64,000 bases of DNA from Bathymodiolus brooksi (taxonomy: Eukaryota; Mollusca; Bivalvia; Mytilida; Modiolidae), in contig OY804575.1 of NCBI GenBank assembly GCA_963680875.1, positions 30,160,494 to 30,224,493 of the forward strand, given 5' to 3'. This document shows positions 49,030-58,000 of this stretch, one piece after another. Below the pieces are notes generated by a model that searched no databases, was not told the origin of the DNA, and saw only the letters and a program-made list of their open reading frames with translations. A program made the position numbers and the translations under genes. Numbering within the stretch: position 1 is the first letter of the stretch; the number at the start of each line of letters is the position of its first letter.

Positions 49030-52000
49030 GGAGTGGATGTGGTCAAGTGGTCTAGGGCGCTGGACGTAAGGCTAAGCGAATGGTGCTGCAGTGTATCAAT
49101 GGTGTGGGTTCAAATCCCGTCGAGGGAAGAACAAAAATTTGACAGCTCTAAAATCTAATTCTAACACTGTTTGGTTTAATTTTCAGACGTATATATATAT
49201 ATATATATATAAAAAGTCTAAGGGAATCTACCAACCAGAGAACTTAATGAGTAATGAATATATATATATTCTAAATTAAATATTATCTTATAGAAAACTA
49301 TTTGTTAAAAAATTTGTACAAATCTACAGATTGTTCCTAATCCATTTCTAAATATAGTCTCCACTTATTGATAAGGGAGATAATCATTTTTTTTGTCGTC
49401 TGCAAAAAAAAAATGGCTACAAAGAGGGTTCCATGTTGAAATTGTAATAAAATTGTTGCCAAAATTAGTTGTTTGTTTTCAATGGCACTCAGATAGAATA
49501 TGATTGTTATTCAGGTTTCACAGGAGATACTGGTTGAAGTTCCCAGTGATTGTGAAGATCCCATATACAGGGTTCTCAAAATGTGCCGGCGATTTTGTTG
49601 TTTACTTTCACATTTTCGCCGGTTAAAACTTTATCGAGCATGGGTTTTCCAACAATTTTTATGTTTATGTGAATTGTCGTTATCGCATTTTGTTGATCTA
49701 TATCTTCTTATCGATTACTTTTACAATTGCAATCAACCGAACACTAACAAATCCACCATTTTCTAAATATATATAACTCCCGGTGACGTCTCGGTGGGAA
49801 CTCCTGACTTTGACTACACAACATTTAGGACTTCACTTGGTTCTACTATATAGATGCGCGAAAAGTTCCGAGTGGAGTATTTGCTCATGAAGGATGCACA
49901 GTCGTCACATTCCAAAAGTTGGGATATCCCTTTACAGAATGTAAAAACAAGCAAGGAAATACTATATAGATGCGCGAAAAGTTCCGAGTGGAGTATTTGC
50001 TCATGAAGGATGCACAGTCGTCACATTCCAAAAGTTGGGATATCCCTTTACAGAATGTAAAAACAAGCAAGGAAATCGATGAAGATTCAACGGTTTTTCG
50101 GTAATTTAAAGTTTTCGTATAATTTTCAAAGCAAGAACGTTACTATTTATGCTTGGTAGCATCACTCGTGATCCTATTTTTTGTAGTAAAGCACGAATTT
50201 TGTTGCAAGTCAAAAATATTATTTTCAGGTCATTGATGATTACGAATAGATTACTGGACGTTGTGTCCTGTGAATTTAGAAAAAAAATGTTTAAAGAAAG
50301 GGGGTCCTGTGAAAGCAATGAAGGTCCAATGAAATTTTTATCTACACGGGACCTTTTGTCCTGTTAAAAAAAGTTCAGTTTCACTGGGACTGGATTTAAG
50401 CCAACATTCCTTGAGATTTCATTCATTATTCAACGTGAGAGTAATAATCAGATTAAAATATGAGACCTTTAGTTATTTATAGTTATATATTATAACGCTT
50501 TTCAATTCTTCTTGCAGAAGAGATCTGCAAGAAGAATTGAAGAGGCTGATTTTGTCATGAAAGTTGCCTGGAAAATTGCTTTGTATAACCTTGTTTTTCA
50601 CCAGCTGATACAACATTGTAGTATATTTTACAAAAAAAATGCCTTTCAGAGTACCAAAAATTTTAGGAGAATTCAATGGCAAAATATGCTCAGAATGGCC
50701 ACAGAATGCATCTCCTACAATCTAGAATTTCAACATTTTCTGGGGGAGTACCCCCCACCTACCAGAGAGGGGGAAACCCCCCTCTCAGGCTCTCCCCCTA
50801 CTTTATAAATTGAGACTCCTACTTCAATTCTTTTTGTACTCTCAGATTTATGATATTCACATACCCCTATGTTGTGAAAAGCTGAATTAAAATACTCCAA
50901 AATAAAAATGAAATACTGTCAAGTTTATTACCAACCAACCCATCTACCAATACTACCTCCAGTAATTATTTTACCAAGTGACTGTCGAATGTACAAGCTT
51001 GACCTACAGTTTTTATCCACATCTTTATTGATTGATTGATTGGTGTTTAACACCAACTTTAGCAATGTTTCAGCTATATTGTGGCGTGAACAAATCCAAC
51101 ATCATCTTTAAAAAAATGCAGGATGTTTAGTATTTAAATAAATATGCATTTGATTACACAGGTTGGTTAAATTTATCACATACATGTGAACCTTCCGGCG
51201 GGAGCAACATTCTCCCGCTTTTGAAGGTCCCTCCCGTCAACTTTCAAAATCTTCTGGCCGTGAAAAAAATCAAGTACAAAATTTTTTTTACCTACATTTT
51301 GCGATCAATATTTCTGGAAATTCCCCATTTGGAACTCCCGCGCTGAAGAAAAATGCAGAGAGATACGAATGGTAAAGGTGAATGTCATATTTAATGATAT
51401 CCGGTTATTGATCTGTTTGACACCTTTACGGCTTTAGTTTTACAGGTAAAAAAAATTGGGTCATGGTGATTAATTAAGGTGTTGATGATTATACAACAAT
51501 TATCCACTGATTGACAGTTAATTGGGGATAAAGAAGTGTGTTTGTGGCACACGCTTAGATGATTAGAAGTGATGGCGGCAGTTAAAAATAGTTATAAACC
51601 GTTGTGCAAACAGGAGTTGGACAACCTTTGATGCAGAGGAAAACTTCTTATTTCGATCAAACTTGCAATGAATTCATCTCGGATTGAGTTGTTATGGCTT
51701 GTTTGGGACCCAAGCCGATCAAAGTATTATTAAGGACTAAGTTCCAGGATGGAATTGATAAACCACAAAAACGACGAAGCGTATGCTTTCACCCAACGCA
51801 CCAGCAGCAAAGAAGACCAAGTACCTTGCCAAGTTCCAGAATGCATGGAAGTCCGAATTTAAGTGGTGCCAGGCTTGCAGTAAAGGTCCAGACTTCGCCT
51901 ATTGTACTATCTGCAAAACTGACTTCAAAGTTTGCTACGGTGGCTGCAATGATCTGACCAAATTATAAATACAGTTTTTATCCTTCATTCATCATATGAA

Positions 52001-55000
52001 ACACTACTTAAGACAGAAATGTAAACAATACATATTGAAATATGATGCAGTTGGTTCAATACTGAAACAAACAAAAGGAAAACATCAATAAACAATTAAA
52101 ACATGCATCAAATACGTCGATAAAAACGTTGATAAAAAATCTCCAGTTATGAGACCCAATTTCCAGCCAAAAATTTGCAAATCTCCAGTTGTAGCATAGC
52201 AACTCTATCACATGTAATATCAGTAAAAATACAGATTGTTGCACTTTGTCTTTTTTTCCCATGTCTGTATAAATGTGATAAATTTCACATGTACAGACAT
52301 TCAATATGACTGCCATTGTAAGTAAGTTTCAAATTGCCTGAATATTAAAAAAACAAACTTTTCATAAGAAACCTCAGGGTATTTGAACCAAAACTCTACA
52401 TGAATTGTCTATAGATGTTCCTCCAAAGAGGTTTCTAATTTGGTTGAAATCTGACATTTAGTTTGAAAAATTATTTCTGATTGGTTGATTTTAAAAACAT
52501 CTTTAAATAAATATACATTTGATCATACAGGTTGATTAATTCACAGGTGAAAACAAATTCAGATGATGGTTGAGCTATGTCTTTTTACCTATGTCTGTAT
52601 AAACATGATAAGTAAGTACATGTACAGACATCCAATATGACCGCCATGGAAAATTAAAAAAAAATTCAGATTGCCTGTATAGATTAAAAAAATCTCATTA
52701 AAAATTTCTGGGTTTATGAACTGAAACTTCGTAGGTCATTGCTTCTAGATCTTCTTCAAATTTAGTTGTAGTCTGACATCCAGTTTGAACTATGCTTTAT
52801 GATTGGCTGATCGTTAACATCAATACCTCAGAAATGACAGGACTGATTAAAACTTAAATTTTTTTTTTTTTCTTAATGGTTCTTCATAAAAATAATTCCA
52901 GATTCCGTTCTGATATAAATCCTATATTGCTGTCTAGGGGGAATAGTGGTTTCTGTTTGGTCGAATATTAAGATATCGTGAGCTAAGAAACCAATGGATG
53001 ATCCAATCCAATTAAAACTTTGCAGGTATGAATTGTGACTGTTCCTTGTACTTGTATTATCATTTACAAAGTAAACATTTGTTTGTTGATCAGAAAGACA
53101 AATTTGATTGAACCAAATCTGTACTTCATTTATCTAAATATCATTGGCAGGGGTGGATCCAGGGGGGGGGAGGTGCACCCTAAAATTGGAAAAAATATGA
53201 TTTTTTGGCGTAAAATCGTGATTTTTCACACGAAGTACCCTAAAAAAAATTGCGCCTCCCTCCGCTCGGCGCAATTTTTTTAAGTACACCTCCCCCCTAA
53301 CTTCAAATCCTGGATCCGCCCCTGATTGGGCCAGATATCCTAATGGCCACCACTGTGGGTTTGGGTTATATTTTTGTGTTTAATGCCACTTTTAACAATA
53401 TTTCAGTTATATCATGGTGGTGAGTTTTATTGATGAAGGAAACCGAAGTACCCAGAGAAAACCACCGAGCTGTCGCTGACAAGCTTTATCACATAAAGTT
53501 GTATCGAGTACACCTCTCCATGAACAGGGTTCCAACTCACAACTTTAGTGGTGATAGGCACTGATTGGGCTAGTAGTTATAAATCCAACTACCATACAAT
53601 CACGACGGCCACAAGTACAGGACATAACTTAAATGTATAGTACTTAAGGGATAAATGATTTTAAAAGTCTTCCTGGCTGAAGGCATTGTATTTGTTTGAT
53701 AGGAAACGTGAGTGCAATATTCCTTGTAATGTCTTCTACAAAGTCATGATTATATTTTTTTTTATTGGTCTGAAATCTAAGATGCACATTTCACATTGGA
53801 AATATAAAAGACATGTTGATAGATCATCTTGGCTTAAGATGACATAAGTGAAATTATAGATCCTAATATTTAGTAATATGAATCTTTTAATCAATATTAA
53901 ATTATTATACTTAGTATGGGGTAAAATACTACTTTGTGCAAAACAAAGCCTATATACTTATATACTAGAGTTTCGCTAAATTTTGTTGTTGTTTACTTAA
54001 CAATGTAATAACTTTTCTTTGACAGGACATACTGTACAGGCAGTCTTCGAAATGAAAATTTGAATTTACTGCCCTGAATCAAATTCCTGAATTTATTATA
54101 TATATTTTTATATCTAAGTAAAAACATGAAAAATTTACTGGTCTTGGTCCATAGGACCGGGACTCATCGTGAAGACTGTACAGGAGCCACTTATTGAAAT
54201 CCTGAAAAATTGATTCCTAATGAGGAATTGAATCACTTTTGAATGTTCTTAATTGTATATATATGTGTAGACATTTCAAAACACATTTAGTTCGAGTGCA
54301 CTGACTAAAAATTTCACTAAATTCAGTGTCATATCGATAATCAGTCTTGCACAATTTTGCTTTGATTGATTTGAAAATCCAATTTAAATTAAGTGATTCC
54401 ATAAAGGTAAAATTAGTTAAGAAAAACGTTGTTTCAATCATTTGTTGGAATCATTTTGAGGGGATCTAAATCGTGGAAATATAAGTTATAATAACATAAA
54501 ACAAAAAATATAAGTTATAATAACATAAAACAAAAAATATAAGTTATAATAACATAAAACAAAAAATATAAGTTATAATAACATAAAGCAAAAAATATAA
54601 GTTATAATAACATAAAACAAAAAATATGTATACACTTTTGTTATATCTTAAAATTTGACTTGCAAATTAAAAAAAACAACAAAAAAAACATATATAGCTT
54701 TTATTTGTTAAACCCACAAGTATTTTGTTGTTCTCTACTTAATTGTAGAACAAATATTTTGAATTGAAATATTATAATTTTCTAAAGAGAAAATTTTTGT
54801 GTAAAACAGTATTGACGAGGTGTTAAATAGTATTGTATGGTAATGTCTGTTATTTTTTGAGATGTGTGTCTCTCTCTTACATTGTCTTATTAGGTACCTA
54901 CTAGTGTATACAGTTTTGTACCAGTAGTGTTATAGTTTTGTGTTTCCACATGTGTCATTACTGATTACTCCACTCCTACCACTGTAAGGAGCTGTTGTGG

Positions 55001-58000
55001 TTGTGACCGTATGGTAGTTGGATTTACAACTACCTATGCAATCAGTGCCTATCACCACTAATGTTGTGAGTTTGAATCCCGCTCAGGCGAGGTGTACTCG
55101 ATACAACATTATGTGATAAAGTTTGTCAGTGACTTCCCCAGATACTCCGGTTTCCTCCACCAATAAAACTGAATGCCACAATATAACTGAAATATTGTTG
55201 AAAGTAGGATTAAACACCATAAACCTATCACTGTATAAACAATCAAATTCTTTTTTTTTATCAAGCAAGAGTTTAGTTGCAAACAAATTATCGTAGCTAC
55301 GCTCAGTTGTAAAGTTTAGCTGAGGTTGGTAATTTAAGTGTCTTTGAGCTCTTTTTATCATGTTTTGTAGTGAAATCGATTATTGTTTTTAGAAGTAAGT
55401 AACATTCATAAGATGTATCCTGTCATTTTAGCAAATGGAGCTGATTTACAGACTGCCTTGCAGGAAGTATCTGGTCAACGAACAGTGCCAAATGTCTATA
55501 TAAATTCAAAACATCTTGGTAAGTACAATGTATATCTAATATTTTTTTTATATTTTTATACTACAATCAGTGCATTTACTGTCTATGAAGGTGTACATAT
55601 ATACCTTTGTATATGTATACTAGACATATAAAGTCTCCTGTTACCCTTTGTCTTTAGAAGAGCGAAGTACAACAGACACAAGTCGAACACGACCTTACAG
55701 TAGACACTCACTAGGAAATTCAAAAAATATCAAATGTTTTTGCTTTTTTGTGTCTAAATTTAACTTTGTTTTGCATACATGATGTTGCAGTTTAAATGCA
55801 ATATACATTCCTTCTCCAGGAAATATAAAATTAGTTGTACTAGCCTCAAAACGGGAAAGAGAAGCTCACTTTTCATCATGTTTCTAAAGGTTGCAAAAAT
55901 CTATTTTATTTTTGCAGACATTCTACATATATTGCTGTTAGACTTCAAAAATGCACAAAGGGTCATATGAGTTATTGACATCAATTTGCATCTGTCATCT
56001 GTAAGCTTTTTACATTTTAATCTTCTCCAAAACCAGTAGGCCAATTGGAACCAAACTTAGTAGGAATGTTATCATTTGATGGTCCTCTGAAAGGTTTATG
56101 TTTTTTTCTTTAGATTCCATATGAAATTTCCAGTCTGTATTTTCCAAACAGATTTGACCTAGCTCATGGTTTCTGAAATAAAAGGGGTTAAAGGTAGCCA
56201 AAATGGATCACAACCCAAAATGACATTTTTGAAAATTTTAAATCTGATTTGTATTTTCCATTGTGTTCCTTTGAAAAAATCCTTTCTGTAGTATTGCAAC
56301 AGATTTGTTGTAACTCTTGCTATTTCAAAGATATGAGGGTGACCAAAAGCAGCCAACTTCCAAAATTTTGAATTTTTATTTTAAAGTCCAATTTTGTTAG
56401 GTATTTTCCCCTCTAATTTTCGAATGAAATTTATTCCTGCACTTTTTCAAAAGATTCTATCTAGTTATGACATTAGCTGGACAGGAATCATTTTCAGTTT
56501 TATTTATTACCTTTTTAAACCAGGCGAGCAATATAGGCTCTTGAGGGCATCTGGTTGTAGATCTCATTTTGCTTACCCAAGTAAAAATTGATTATTATGA
56601 AACTTATTTCATGACATTTTGATCAAGAGATATATAATGAAACATTGAAATTAATTAAATATAATTGCAAATAAAAACAGAAAATAATCGAAGGCTTGCC
56701 ATTCATTTTACTGATTCATTATTACTGGCTGTAAATCGTCTTCTTTAAAGGCATACAGTCGCTCAAATTGATTTTTTTTTGTTTATATTAAAAATTGTCA
56801 ATATTCGATGTTTTATACTAATAAAATGTTCTGAACAAGAAGCCAGGTTTAAAAAATATGCTATAATGTCGTAATTAGTGAAAAGAATTTGAATGTCCTG
56901 TGTTAGCGGTAGACGATCGCCACGTCGCATTTTGCAAATATAACGATAGTGTGGTGAGGATAATTTGTGTAGCAGTAGCCACACTGGCGAACGAAAAACA
57001 TTTAGAGCGTGCATCCGACAACGGTCTTTTATTATGTAGAATTAAGAAAGTCAACTTCGAATAAAACGCGTTATAGACAATGATTTGATCGATGTATAAT
57101 ATCCAAAATGATTTTAAAAAGCAGGTCAAATTGATTATTTCCGGTAGCTTTTTCAGTTGAAATAACATTATCTGGGTCCCATTCCGGAAATAGTTTCGAA
57201 TTTAGTCACCGACTGACTGGTTTCCTAAATTACGCTTTATTCTGTCTGTCCTTCTGTCTACGCTTGAATCTAAAACCAGTAAATTATTTGACGAGAAGGT
57301 CAAGCATGGCCAAGTGCCAAGGATCTATTTTATCTTTTTTTGGCAACTCCAACGGCCCCACACAGCAAAAAAACAGCATAATCATACGAATATTGAATGT
57401 TCTGTTTATCTAATGTTCAAAGTTTGTTGTTTATCATGATAATATATGAATTATTATTGTTAGTTAATTAAACTTTCAACTGTTTTATGCTCTTTGTTTA
57501 TATTTAGTGTGGCTAACTGAAATTGAGTGTGGCCAAAAAATGTACCGCTAACACAGATGTCTGTTGGTAAAATCGCCATTAACACACCTAATTATTAGAG
57601 GTGTAACGATACGCTTCCCTCACGATACGATATGAATCGTAAATTTCCTCCATGATACTACTTTCGGTTTGATACGGTACAGAATTTGCATTGTGCAGTT
57701 TTAAAGACAAATACCCCATAAATGTCTTTATGTCAAGTTTCATCTATTTTAAGGTGACAAACAATGTTTCCATTACGATTCCCGTTAATATATGCCGCCA
57801 CGTGCGTCATCTTTCATTACTGCAACAAAATTATCTCCTTTCTGAGAGAGTTATATAAATGAAACACCTAAAAGGCGGATGTCAGAACCGGTACCGCACC
57901 GAACCGGAAACACGAGTAAATGAATTGAACACCGAAAACGACAAAAATATCGAACATTTTCGGTACTTTCGGAGTATCGTTACACCCCTACTAATTATAA

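Larger units (their letters stand above)
46520..49212. repeat. Tandem array of 465-bp units, each carrying a tRNA-Leu-like SINE
   Basis: The landmark ACTTGCTTCTAGACGTTTGT recurs at about 46535, 46998, 47874 and 48563. The spacing is about 465 bp when the 400-bp insert at 47395 is discounted. Each unit ends in a tRNA-like SINE. Two further SINE copies (48325 and 49030) follow TA microsatellites without a full unit in front. The ORFs rich in Tyr-Ile are TA repeats read through. Confidence 0.85.

Noticed and set aside
46763..49140. Six tRNA-Leu genes
   Set aside because: Heads have A- and B-box-like regions, but the acceptor stem does not pair and each is fused to the same non-tRNA body and tail, so they are SINEs.
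48904..49279. ORFs with long Tyr-Ile runs
   Set aside because: They are TA microsatellite read-through combined with SINE sequence.
49845..50076. 116-bp duplication as two coding exons
   Set aside because: No splice sites or consistent frame, and the units are nearly identical in non-coding sequence; an assembly duplicate cannot be excluded.
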